From: Vreelandella subglaciescola
GTDB taxonomy: Bacteria > Pseudomonadota > Gammaproteobacteria > Pseudomonadales > Halomonadaceae
Length of the DNA stretch: 64,000 nucleotides
Assembly: GCA_030454225.1 (NCBI GenBank)
Contig: JAKDRW010000003.1
Location: 1 to 64,000 of the forward strand
Direction of reading: 5' to 3'
Below are positions 29,511-39,094 of this stretch, in pieces. A model generated the notes under the pieces. That model searched no databases and was not told the origin of the DNA. It saw nothing but the letters and a program-made list of their open reading frames with translations. Both the position numbers and the translations under genes were made by a program. Within the stretch, counting starts at the first letter, position 1; each line of letters begins with the position of its first letter.

Positions 29511-32141
29511 ATGGGCAAGTCACTGGTCATCGTTGAGTCGCCGGCCAAGGCGAAAACGATCAACAAGTATCTTGGCAACGATTTTATCGTCAAGTCGAGC
29601 GTGGGCCACATACGTGATCTACCGACCAGCGGCTCGAGCAAAACCGCGGTTGATCCCAAAGAGCGCGCGCGTCAGGCAGCGATAACTCGCAAGATGTCGG
29701 CAGACGAAAAGGTGGTGCATAAAAAGCGCAAGGCGCATGCCCAGCTTATTCGGCGCATGGGCATCGACCCCGACAACGGCTGGGAAGCGCAATACGAAAC
29801 GCTGCCGGGTAAAGAGAAGGTGGTCGCCGAGCTTAAAAAACTGGCCGCCGATGCCGACGCCGTCTATTTGGCCACGGATCTGGACCGCGAAGGTGAGGCG
29901 ATTGCCTGGCACCTGCGCGAGACCATCGGCGGCGACGCAGCGCGCTACAAACGTGTGGTGTTCAACGAGATCACCAAAAATGCCATCCAGGACGCGTTTA
30001 AAGCGCCCGGCACGCTGGACATTCCCCGAGTGGAAGCCCAGCAGGCACGGCGCTTTCTCGACCGCGTAGTGGGCTTTATGCTCTCGCCGCTGCTGTGGGC
30101 CAAGGTGGCGCGCGGGCTGTCGGCAGGGCGGGTACAGTCGGTAGCGGTACGGCTGATCGTCGAGCGTGAGCGCGAGATCCGCGCGTTTATTCCCGAAGAG
30201 TTCTGGGACGTGCACGCCGATCTGGTGACGCCCGACGGTGAGGCGGTGCGTTTTGCCCTGGCGCGCCAGAACGGCAAGGCGTTTCGTCCCACGTCTGAGG
30301 CCGACACCCTTGAGCGCATTGCCCGTCTCAATACCGCCAGCCTGGCGATTACCGCGCGGGAAGACAAACCCACGCGTTCCAAGCCCGGCGCGCCCTTTAT
30401 CACCTCGACGCTGCAGCAGGCGGCCAGCGGGCGGCTGGGCTTCTCGGTCAAAAAGACCATGACCATGGCCCAGCGCCTGTACGAGGCGGGCTACATTACC
30501 TATATGCGTACCGACTCCACCAACCTGTCCAACGACGCGGTGGAGGGCGTGCGCGGCTTTATCGGCGACGAATACGGCGAACGCTACCTGCCTGAAGAAG
30601 CCATCCGCTATACCAGCAAGGCAAGCGCTCAGGAGGCGCACGAGGCGATTCGTCCGTCGAGCGTCGAGCGCAAGGCTACCGATCTGGCCGGCATGGAGCG
30701 CGACGCCGAGCGCCTTTACGAGCTGATCTGGCGGCAGTTTGTGGCCTGCCAGATGACCCCGGCCGAGTACCTCTCCAGCACTCTGAGCATCGACGTCGAC
30801 GGCTTTGAGCTGCGCGCCAAGGGCCGCGTACTGAAGTTTGACGGCTATACCCGGGTGATGAAGCCTTCCGGCAAGAATGAGGATCAGCACCTGCCCGACC
30901 TGCCCGAAGGCACGCCGATGACGCTCGACGCGCTGGACCCGCAGCAGCACTTTACCAAGCCGCCGGCGCGCTACACCGAGGCGGCGCTGGTCAAGGAGCT
31001 GGAAAAGCAGGGCATTGGCCGGCCGTCGACCTATGCCGCGATCATTTCCACCATTCAGGATCGCGGCTACGTCCGGCTGGAAAGCCGGCGTTTCTACGCC
31101 GAGAAGCTTGGCGACATCGTCACCGAGCGGCTCAAGGAGTCGTTCCCCGACCTGATGGACTACTCCTTTACCGCGCGGATGGAAGGCGGGCTGGATGACG
31201 TGGCCGAAGGCGAACGCAACTGGCGCGCGCTGCTTGACGCCTTTTATCACGAGTTTCGCGAAGAGCTTTCCCGCGCCGAAAGCGAAGACGGCATGCGCCC
31301 CAACGAGCCGGTGCCGACTGACATCGAGTGCCCCAAGTGCGGCCGTCACATGCAGATCCGCACCGCCTCGACCGGGGTGTTTTTGGGCTGCAGCGGCTAT
31401 AACCTGCCGCCCAAGGAGCGCTGCAAAACCACCATTGACCTGATCCCCGGCGAAGAAGCCGTTGCCGACGACGCCGGCGCGGACGCCGAAACCGACGCGC
31501 TGCGCGCCAAACGCCGTTGCCCCCGCTGCGCAACGGCAATGGACAGCTACCTGATCGACGAGACGCGCAAGCTGCACATCTGTGGCAACAGCCCCGACTG
31601 TCGCGGCTATGAAATTGAAGCCGGCAAGTTCAAGATCAAGGGCTACGAAGGGCCGGTGATCGAGTGCGACAAGTGTGGTAGCGAGATGCAGCTGAAATCC
31701 GGACGTTTTGGCAAGTATTTCGGCTGCACCAACGAAGCGTGCAAGAACACCCGCAAGCTGCTGCGTAGCGGCGACGTTGCGCCGCCCAAGATCGACCCGA
31801 TTCCCATGCCCGAGCTTGAGTGTCAGAAGGTCGACGACCACTACGTGCTGCGCGATGGCGCCAGCGGACTGTTTCTTGCCGCGAGCAAGTTTCCCAAGAA
31901 TCGTGAAACCCGCCCGCCGCTGGTCAAAGAGCTGAAGGCCCACGCCGACGAGCTGCCCGAGAAGTATCACTTTATTCTTCAGGCGCCCAGCGAAGACCCC
32001 GACGGTCGGCCGACCCAGATACGCTTTTCGCGCAAGACCAAAGAGCAGTTCGTGATGACCGATGAAAACGGTAAGGCCACGGGCTGGAAAGCGAACTTTG
32101 AGGGCGGTCAGTGGGTCATTGAAGACAAGCGCAAGAAATAG
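29511..32141 (+). CDS. topA: DNA topoisomerase I (type IA)
   Basis: [47 protein letters not shown]-terminal cysteine zinc ribbons. Confidence 0.97.
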   Translation: MGKSLVIVESPAKAKTINKYLGNDFIVKSSVGHIRDLPTSGSSKTAVDPKERARQAAITRKMSADEKVVHKKRKAHAQLIRRMGIDPDNGWEAQYETLPGKEKVVAELKKLAADADAVYLATDLDREGEAIAWHLRETIGGDAARYKRVVFNEITKNAIQDAFKAPGTLDIPRVEAQQARRFLDRVVGFMLSPLLWAKVARGLSAGRVQSVAVRLIVEREREIRAFIPEEFWDVHADLVTPDGEAVRFALARQNGKAFRPTSEADTLERIARLNTASLAITAREDKPTRSKPGAPFITSTLQQAASGRLGFSVKKTMTMAQRLYEAGYITYMRTDSTNLSNDAVEGVRGFIGDEYGERYLPEEAIRYTSKASAQEAHEAIRPSSVERKATDLAGMERDAERLYELIWRQFVACQMTPAEYLSSTLSIDVDGFELRAKGRVLKFDGYTRVMKPSGKNEDQHLPDLPEGTPMTLDALDPQQHFTKPPARYTEAALVKELEKQGIGRPSTYAAIISTIQDRGYVRLESRRFYAEKLGDIVTERLKESFPDLMDYSFTARMEGGLDDVAEGERNWRALLDAFYHEFREELSRAESEDGMRPNEPVPTDIECPKCGRHMQIRTASTGVFLGCSGYNLPPKERCKTTIDLIPGEEAVADDAGADAETDALRAKRRCPRCATAMDSYLIDETRKLHICGNSPDCRGYEIEAGKFKIKGYEGPVIECDKCGSEMQLKSGRFGKYFGCTNEACKNTRKLLRSGDVAPPKIDPIPMPELECQKVDDHYVLRDGASGLFLAASKFPKNRETRPPLVKELKAHADELPEKYHFILQAPSEDPDGRPTQIRFSRKTKEQFVMTDENGKATGWKANFEGGQWVIEDKRKK

Positions 32142-32267
32142 CCCGCGCGTATTGCCAACGACAGCGCGTGCAACCGCTGTTATGCTGAAAAACCCGTGAC
32201 GAGCCGTTAACGGCTGAGCGTATAAAGCCGGGGTTGACGCGGTGCCACGACCATAAGAGGAGAGGAA

Positions 32268-32732
32268 ATGCGCTATAACCAAGTACGCGATCTGGTTGTC
32301 TGGGCGGCTGATTTTCATGCGCGGCTGGCTCGACAGTTCGGCGATACGGCTAAAGCAGCGGAAAGCGAGCGCCTGCAAATGGCGCTTGATTACCTGGCTG
32401 GCGAAGAGTTGCGCATGAAAACGGGGCTCGAAGCCATTTTTGCCGATGGTTCTGATCACGAAGAAGTGCTCAACACCTGGTTTGACGATGCGGCCGACTT
32501 CCCCCAGCCCCCCGAGCTTGAACGCCTGGCGCAGTACACGACGTTTGAAAGCATCGAGGTGGCCATGGAGGTGTCGACAAAGGCGCACAACGCGCTGCAC
32601 AGCCTCTATGCGTACCGCGCTGAAAAAGCCGTGACTCCCGCCGAGACCGAGTTTTTCACCGCGCTTGCCGAAGGGCACGAAGCCGAAGTGCGGCGTATCG
32701 TGTCGCAGCTTGAAGAGCTCAATGATATGTAG
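32268..32732 (+). CDS. hypothetical helical protein
   Basis: intact ORF with purine-rich upstream (agaggagaggaaatg); predicted all-helical, possibly ferritin-like. Confidence 0.7.
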   Translation: MRYNQVRDLVVWAADFHARLARQFGDTAKAAESERLQMALDYLAGEELRMKTGLEAIFADGSDHEEVLNTWFDDAADFPQPPELERLAQYTTFESIEVAMEVSTKAHNALHSLYAYRAEKAVTPAETEFFTALAEGHEAEVRRIVSQLEELNDM

Positions 32733-32901
32733 CCGCTAAACGGCGGCTGTGCGCTATCGTCGTGACTTCCCCTTTTATTCCTTATTGCTGATTGCGCAGG
32801 GGTGAGCCGGCGGCGCGCCAGCCTGACGCCTGTGTATAAAGCGGCTGATGTTTTTTTAACCGAGTGCGTGTGTGACGCGTACCGCCATCAAGAGTGCGCC
32901 T

Positions 32902-33534
32902 ATGTTTGTACATCGTCGCCGTTTTCTCGTCGGTGCGCTGGCCTGTCTGGCCGCCTATGCAACGCCTGCAAGCGCCGGTTTTCTTGCCGAAGTCGCGTTT
33001 GTCGATCTGGTGGAACAGCAGCTGGTAGAGGCCGCCAAGCCCCGCTATCCCGGCGAGCTGTGGGTGCTTGTGGATGATAAGTACGCTACGCTTGATGTGT
33101 ATCGCGGCAATACGCCGGTGGAGCATTTTTCCCCGATCTCGTTTGGCCGTTCAGGTGCCAGTTCCCAACGTTTACGCGGCGGCAACGTAACGCCTTTGGG
33201 CGAGTTTCGTGTCAATCGGTTTAATTATGACAGCCGCTGGAACATTTTTATGGGCATCGACTACCCCACGCCGGATCATGCACGAATGGCGCTAAGGTCG
33301 GGTATTTACTCACGGCAAGAATATGAGGCGTACTTCGACTACTATCGTCGCTACGGGAAACCGCCGCAAAATACGACGCTGGGCGGTGCCATTGGTCTGC
33401 ACGGGCTGGGCGAGGCCGACCCCGAGGTACACGAGCGTTTTGACTGGACCCAGGGCTGTGTGGCGCTGACGGATAACCAGATTGAGCGCTTGAATGAGCT
33501 AGTCGGCATTGGCACCCGCATTGTTATTCGCTAA
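32902..33534 (+). CDS. L,D-transpeptidase family protein (YkuD domain, YafK-like)
   Basis: TPLGEFRV...AIGLHGLG...DWTQGCVALTDNQIERL catalytic His/Cys pattern; signal peptide. Confidence 0.87.
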   Translation: MFVHRRRFLVGALACLAAYATPASAGFLAEVAFVDLVEQQLVEAAKPRYPGELWVLVDDKYATLDVYRGNTPVEHFSPISFGRSGASSQRLRGGNVTPLGEFRVNRFNYDSRWNIFMGIDYPTPDHARMALRSGIYSRQEYEAYFDYYRRYGKPPQNTTLGGAIGLHGLGEADPEVHERFDWTQGCVALTDNQIERLNELVGIGTRIVIR

Positions 33535-33552
33535 GCTATTGTTGTCGAAGAT

Positions 33553-33577
33553 TGTTCAAAGTTTTAGTATTTGAACA
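33553..33577. repeat. 8-bp perfect inverted repeat between the LDT gene and lpp
   Basis: TGTTCAAA-GTTTTAGTA-TTTGAACA. Confidence 0.7.
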
Positions 33578-33755
33578 GGCGATGCTAGACAAACGTTGTG
33601 TGCTGTAATACAACAGCGTCTTGCGTCTGTGCTTCGCGGCACATGGCGCTGCAGTGAACCTGCTTTTGCAGGTAGACAAGAGCGGCTAAGGTCTTTAGCC
33701 TTACCCTCTGTCGATCCATTAAACGTAGCACCAAGGAAGACTCAAGGAGAACATT

Positions 33756-34019
33756 ATGACTCTGAAGACAACTCTGAAAATGTCCGCCGCTGCCGCATCT
33801 CTGGCAATCCTCGCCGGTTGTGCATCTAACGGCGCGCTGGACGAAGTTAAGCAGACTGCAGAATCAGCTCAGGCTGACGCTGCTGAAGCACAAAGCACCG
33901 CTTCTCAGGCGCTGAACACTGCAAACCAGGCACAGCGTGACGCACGTGCTGCCCTGCAGATGTCTGAAAAGAACCGCGAAGAGATGAACCGCATGTTTGA
34001 GCGCTCCATGCAGAAGTAA
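33756..34019 (+). CDS. lpp: Lpp/OprI-type outer-membrane murein lipoprotein
   Basis: lipobox LAGC; heptad-repeat coiled coil; C-terminal Lys; strong upstream aaggagaac. Confidence 0.92.
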   Translation: MTLKTTLKMSAAAASLAILAGCASNGALDEVKQTAESAQADAAEAQSTASQALNTANQAQRDARAALQMSEKNREEMNRMFERSMQK

Positions 34020-34078
34020 GATTGCATGAACACCGTATTGGAGCGTTAGTTCTTATGCGGTGGCTCTACATAGCACGA

Positions 34079-34106
34079 AAAACCCTGCCTCGGCAGGGTT
34101 TTTCGT
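34079..34106 (+). terminator. rho-independent terminator of lpp
   Basis: AACCCTGCC-TC-GGCAGGGTT followed by TTTCG; A/T extension of the stem. Confidence 0.9.
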
Positions 34107-34169
34107 TTGTCGGGCATAGGTATTTTACGCATGCCCTGTCAGGCCGATATTGGCTACGCCTGTATGGCC

Positions 34170-35327
34170 TTATTTTTCAGCGGCATTGCGTTGCTGAACT
34201 TCCTCGAATAACTCCACCTGGTTATCCGCTTGAATATCCCCGGACGCCTCGGCCTGCGGGCCGTAAAGCGCGATGAGGCTGCCGTCAGAGTCTTCGATGG
34301 CCTGCTTGACCCGGGCGTGATCAATCTCAGCGGCGCCTTTGGCCTGGCCGTTTTCGAGCGCCTCGTCGACTATGTTTAACGCTTTTTTCAGCGTTTCGGC
34401 GTCCGAAGAGCTTTCTTTCAGCTGGGGAAGCGACTGCACCAGCAGGCTGCCATCACTTGCCCAGCCCGCCTTGAAGGGCGCATCGATCAAATTGACCCGG
34501 GTATTGCTCGGCAAACGCTCGTAAAGCGACTTGATGTCTTCGGGGTACATGCGGATACAGCCGCGGCTTACGCGCATGCCGACGCCTTCGGGGCGGTTGG
34601 TGCCGTGGATCAGGTAGCTAGGCAGGGCGAGCAGGATGGCGTGCTCGCCCAGCGGGTTATCTGGCCCCGCGGGCACGACGTCGGGCTTGGGTTCGCCGCG
34701 TGCGGCGGCTTCGCGGCGCATGGAGGGGGGCGGTGCCCAGGCAGGGTCTTTAACCTTGGCGGTGGTGCGCGTAACGCCCACCGGGGTGGCGAATTCGTCG
34801 CGCCCGACGCTGACCGGATACGTCTCGACAATGCCGGGCTTGTCGGCCGGGTAATAATACAGGCGCAGCTCGGACAGATTGATGACGATGCCTTTGCGCG
34901 GCGCATCGGGCAAAAGGTAGCGGCTGGGGATGGTGATTTCGGTGCCTATGCCGGGAACCCACAGGCTAACGCCGGGGTTGGCCATGCGTATTTCTTCGTA
35001 GCCAATATTGTGTTGACGGGCAATGTCGATCAGCGTTTGCTCCTGATCTTGCACGGTCAGCGTTTGGTTATGTCCCACTACGTCGCCGTCATCGGGGAGG
35101 GGGAACTGCCCGCGGGGCAGGTCATTAACGCTCGAGGCGGGGGGCGCGTCGGCCTGCAGTGTTTGCACGCTTTCGAACGCGCCGGAGGTAAACGGGCTGC
35201 CCGCATTTTTGAGCGATGCCGCGCCGGCATAGGCCGGCAGAGCGAGCCAGGCGGCGCCTATGGCGGCGGCCAGCAGCGTAACGGCGGGGGCTTTGAATAA
35301 GCGGTGATGAGGGCGTGTCGGTGTCAT
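34170..35327 (-). CDS. L,D-transpeptidase (ErfK/YbiS/YcfS family, LysM-like N-terminus)
   Basis: KGIVINLSELRLYYYP; TPVGVTRTTAKVKDPAWAPPPSMRREAAARGE; YLIHGTNRPEGVGMRVSRGCIRMYPEDI. Confidence 0.95.
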   Translation of the reverse strand: MTPTRPHHRLFKAPAVTLLAAAIGAAWLALPAYAGAASLKNAGSPFTSGAFESVQTLQADAPPASSVNDLPRGQFPLPDDGDVVGHNQTLTVQDQEQTLIDIARQHNIGYEEIRMANPGVSLWVPGIGTEITIPSRYLLPDAPRKGIVINLSELRLYYYPADKPGIVETYPVSVGRDEFATPVGVTRTTAKVKDPAWAPPPSMRREAAARGEPKPDVVPAGPDNPLGEHAILLALPSYLIHGTNRPEGVGMRVSRGCIRMYPEDIKSLYERLPSNTRVNLIDAPFKAGWASDGSLLVQSLPQLKESSSDAETLKKALNIVDEALENGQAKGAAEIDHARVKQAIEDSDGSLIALYGPQAEASGDIQADNQVELFEEVQQRNAAEK

Positions 35328-35344
35328 GCTAAATCCTTGGGCCG

Positions 35345-38300
35345 TTAGGCAGCGGCAGTTTTCTGGTTGAGGGTATGCAGCAGGGCTTCGACCTGCTCAA
35401 AGCGTGCGTCAACGGTCGCCATGGGCAGCGTAAAGCGCAGCGTGTCCGAACCGTCCAGGCGATAGCTGGCGGGATCGGCTTGTATGAGGCCGACAAGCGT
35501 CATCGGGTCGACCCGTGTCTGGGCGTCAAAGATGAGGCGGCCGCGTTCAGAGCCGGCCTCCAGGCGCTTGATGCCCAGCTGCTCGGCGCGTTGGCGCAGG
35601 CGCGTCTGGCGGATCAGGTGTTTGAGCGGTGCGGGCAGCAGCCCGAAGCGGTCGATGAGTTCAACCTGTAGCTCTTTGAGTTCGCCGTCGTTTGAGGTAT
35701 TGGCAATCCGCTTGTACATCACCAGGCGCTGCTGCACGTCGTGGATGTAGTCGTCGGGAATCAGCGCCGGCAGGTTCAGGCTGATTTCCACGCCGCTGGC
35801 AAAGGGCGCGTCGATATTGGGCGTCTTACCGGCGCGGATGGCCTTCACCGCGCGGTCGAGCATTTCCATGTACAGCGTATAGCCGATGGTTTCCATCTGC
35901 CCGCTTTGCTCGTCGCCCAAAAGCTCGCCGGCGCCGCGGATTTCCATGTCGTGGCTGGCCAGCGTAAAGCCCGCGCCCAGATCGTCCGAGGCGCTGATGG
36001 CTTCGAGGCGTTTGAGCGCGTCCCGGGTCATGGCTCTGGGCGGCGGGGTGAGCAGGTAGGCGTAGGCCTGGTGGTGGCTGCGGCCAACGCGTCCGCGCAG
36101 TTGGTGCAGCTGGGCGAGGCCGAACTTGTCGGCGCGCTCGATCAAAATAGTGTTGGCGCTGGGCACGTCGATGCCGGTTTCGATGATGGTGGAGCACACC
36201 AGCACGTTGAAGCGGCGGTGGTAGAAGTCTGACATCACCCGCTCCAGGCTGCGTTCGGGCAGCTGGCCGTGGGCCACGGCGACGCGTGCATCGGGCACCA
36301 GCTCGCGGATTTTTTCTGCGGTATTTTCGATGGTCTTGACTTCGTTGTGGAGAAAGTACACCTGGCCGCCGCGGAGTATTTCGCGCAGCAGGGCTTCCTT
36401 GATCACACCGTCGTTGCGCTGCTGGACAAAGGTTTTGACCGACAGGCGGCGCGCCGGCGGCGTGGCGATGATCGACAGGTCGCGAATGCCGCTCATGGCC
36501 ATGTTGAGCGTGCGCGGAATCGGCGTGGCGGTCAGCGTGAGGATGTCGATCTCGGCGCGCAGGGTCTTGAGCTTTTCTTTTTGCGCGACGCCAAAGCGGT
36601 GCTCTTCGTCGATGACCAAAAGCCCCATTTTGGGCAGCTCGACGCTTTGCGACAGCAGCTTGTGGGTGCCGATAACGATGTCGGTTTGCCCGCTTTTGAT
36701 TTTGTCGAGCGCGTCGCCAGCGCCTTTGCCGCTGGTAAAACGCGAGAGCAGGCCAATATTGACCGCGGTATCGGCAAAGCGGTCGCGGAAGTTTTCAAAG
36801 TGCTGGCGTGCCAGCAGGGTGGTGGGGACCAATACCACGACCTGGCGCCCCGACTGGACGGCGAGAAACGCCGCGCGCATGGCGACTTCGGTCTTGCCAA
36901 AGCCGACGTCGCCGCAGATCACGCGATCCATCGGCTGGGGGGCGGTCAAGTCGTTGACCACGGCGTGGATGGCGGCCTCCTGATCGGGGGTTTCCTCGAA
37001 CGGGAAGCTGGCCGAGAAACGCTGGTAGTCGTCTCCCGGGGTGTCGTAAACCACGCCCTGCTGGGCTTCGCGGCGGGCGTAGATGTCGAGCAGCTCGGCG
37101 GCGGTATCGCGAATTTTTTCGGCGGCTTTCTTGCGCGCTTTTTCCCACTGGTCCGAGCCCAGCTTGTGCAGCGGCGCGTGTTCGTCGTCGGCCCCGCTGT
37201 AGCGCGAAATCAAATGCAGGCTGTCGACCGGAACGTAGAGCTTGGCGCCGTTGGCGTACTCAAGCGCCAGGAATTCGCTGGCCTGGCCGCCGGCTTCCAG
37301 CGCTTCAAGCCCCAGATAGCGGCCCACGCCGTGGGCCTGATGCACCACCGGCGCGCCGGCTTGGAGCTCGGACAGGTGGCGCACGGCAAAGGCGTTGTCG
37401 TCGGTGGCTTTTTCACGCCGCCGACTTTGGCGCACCACGTCGCCGAACAGCTCGGTTTCGGTGATGAGCACGACGTTTTGCGCCTCCAGCCAGAGGCCCG
37501 CATCGACCTGACCTTCGGCCAGCGCAAAGCGTTGGCTCCCGTCGATAAAGTCGGCAAACCGCTCGACGTACGCAAGCCTCAGCGACAGCGGAGCGAGCAG
37601 GTCTTCCAGCGCTTCGCGCCGGCCGCGCGACTCTGCCACAAACAGGATGCGGGCATCCGGCTGCTGGGCGATAAAACGCTCAAGCGCCGCCAACGGCGTA
37701 TGGCTGCGCGCGTTGATAGCCACGTCCGGCGGCGCTATGGCGTCCGGCACCCGGGCATGGCGGTGGTCGGCGTCGTCGGTGAGTTCGATGCGCGGGCGCT
37801 GCTTGATCGCCGCAAAAAGTTCGCTGACCGGCCAGAAGGCGCGGTGGGGCGGCAGCAGGGGGCGCGTCGGGTCAACGCCGAGGTTGGCGTAGCGTGCCTC
37901 AATGGCGTCCCAGTGCTGCTCGGCGGCGGCGAACACGCCGGGCAGCAGGGCGACGTGGGTAGCCTCGGTCAGGTGTTCGAAAAGCGAGGCGGTGTGCTCG
38001 AAAAACAGCGGCAGGTACTGCTCAAGCCCGGGCGACGGAATGGCTTTTAGCGCGTCGTTATACAGCGGGCACTGGCGCGGATCGACGTCAAACAGCGTCT
38101 CGAAGCGTTCGCGAAAGCAGGCGATGGCGCTGCGCGACAGCGAATACTCGTGGGCGGGCAGCAGCTCCACGCGCGCGACTTTTTCGCTGGAGCGCTGCGA
38201 GCCGGGGTCGAAATAGCGCAGGGTATCGATTTCATCGTCGAACAGGTCGATGCGAATGGGCTGCTCCATGCCCATGGCGTAAAGGTCGATCAGCGCGCCG

Positions 38301-38818
38301 CGGATGGCATATTCGCCAGGTTCAAACACGGTTTCCACTGCGCGGTAGCCGGCGCGGGTGAGCGATTCGCGCAGGCTGTCGCGATCAAGCGTATCGCCGG
38401 CGGTAAGCGTAAGGACGCGCCCGGCGATGTAGTCCACCGGCGGCAAGCGCTGCATTAGCGTGTTGATGGGCACCAGCACAATGCCGTGCACGCCGCCCTG
38501 AAGCTTGCGCAGCGTGCGCAGCCGGGTTGATACGATGTCCTGGTGCGGGGAAAAACTGTCGTAGGGCAGCGTTTCCCAGTCGGGAAACGGCAGTACCGGG
38601 ATATCGCTATAAAACGCCAGCGTTTGTTCAAGGCGCTGGGCGCTTGCGGTATTCGGCGTGATGACCAGCAGCGGGGCGTGTCGGGCGGCGTTGGCAAGCG
38701 CCAGCGCCGCAGCGCTGCCGGGCGGCGAGGTCCAGAAAAGCGTCTCGCGAGTACCCTCGGGCGTGGGCGGGTCGAGCAGGGAAAAGGTCGGCATAGTCGA
38801 TGATATAGTCGATGGCAT
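35345..38818 (-). CDS. mfd: transcription-repair coupling factor
   Basis: RNAP-interaction and helicase motifs: VICGDVGFGKTEVAMRAAFLAV, VIDEEHRFGV, LTLTATPIPRTLNMAMSGIRDLS, HQLRGRVGRS; start uncertain (38818 or 38794). Confidence 0.96.
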   Translation of the reverse strand: MPSTISSTMPTFSLLDPPTPEGTRETLFWTSPPGSAAALALANAARHAPLLVITPNTASAQRLEQTLAFYSDIPVLPFPDWETLPYDSFSPHQDIVSTRLRTLRKLQGGVHGIVLVPINTLMQRLPPVDYIAGRVLTLTAGDTLDRDSLRESLTRAGYRAVETVFEPGEYAIRGALIDLYAMGMEQPIRIDLFDDEIDTLRYFDPGSQRSSEKVARVELLPAHEYSLSRSAIACFRERFETLFDVDPRQCPLYNDALKAIPSPGLEQYLPLFFEHTASLFEHLTEATHVALLPGVFAAAEQHWDAIEARYANLGVDPTRPLLPPHRAFWPVSELFAAIKQRPRIELTDDADHRHARVPDAIAPPDVAINARSHTPLAALERFIAQQPDARILFVAESRGRREALEDLLAPLSLRLAYVERFADFIDGSQRFALAEGQVDAGLWLEAQNVVLITETELFGDVVRQSRRREKATDDNAFAVRHLSELQAGAPVVHQAHGVGRYLGLEALEAGGQASEFLALEYANGAKLYVPVDSLHLISRYSGADDEHAPLHKLGSDQWEKARKKAAEKIRDTAAELLDIYARREAQQGVVYDTPGDDYQRFSASFPFEETPDQEAAIHAVVNDLTAPQPMDRVICGDVGFGKTEVAMRAAFLAVQSGRQVVVLVPTTLLARQHFENFRDRFADTAVNIGLLSRFTSGKGAGDALDKIKSGQTDIVIGTHKLLSQSVELPKMGLLVIDEEHRFGVAQKEKLKTLRAEIDILTLTATPIPRTLNMAMSGIRDLSIIATPPARRLSVKTFVQQRNDGVIKEALLREILRGGQVYFLHNEVKTIENTAEKIRELVPDARVAVAHGQLPERSLERVMSDFYHRRFNVLVCSTIIETGIDVPSANTILIERADKFGLAQLHQLRGRVGRSHHQAYAYLLTPPPRAMTRDALKRLEAISASDDLGAGFTLASHDMEIRGAGELLGDEQSGQMETIGYTLYMEMLDRAVKAIRAGKTPNIDAPFASGVEISLNLPALIPDDYIHDVQQRLVMYKRIANTSNDGELKELQVELIDRFGLLPAPLKHLIRQTRLRQRAEQLGIKRLEAGSERGRLIFDAQTRVDPMTLVGLIQADPASYRLDGSDTLRFTLPMATVDARFEQVEALLHTLNQKTAAA

Positions 38819-38825
38819 AGTCGAT
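38790..38825. repeat. three 12-bp tandem repeats across the mfd start region
   Basis: GGCATAGTCGAT / GATATAGTCGAT / GGCATAGTCGAT. Confidence 0.93.
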
Positions 38826-39094
38826 ATCGGTTTGCGCTGAAATAAGAGACGGAAAAAAAGCGGGAAATATCCCCCAATCATACACGATTGACCGTTCACG
38901 CAGTGCGCCGCCGTCAGCGGGACTCTGCGTCACCTTTTTGCGCCTTTATATGTTTTTCTCCCTGTAGTCAACAAAGGCACGGTGTAATCCGCCTACAGCG
39001 GCTGCGACCATCCAGTGATTGCGATACGGGCGTCAGGTCAGGATAATGCCGCGAAGCAACTTCCTTCTTCTTTCATTACCCCGAGAGGTCGCAC

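Noticed and set aside
29619-32678. 1019-aa minus-strand ORF opposite topA
   Set aside because: Shadow ORF of a confidently assigned gene in high-GC DNA; no recognisable domain.
36269-38050. 593-aa plus-strand ORF opposite mfd
   Set aside because: Antisense to conserved mfd; composition typical of a GC-driven shadow ORF (Arg/Gly/Gln/His-rich, no domain).
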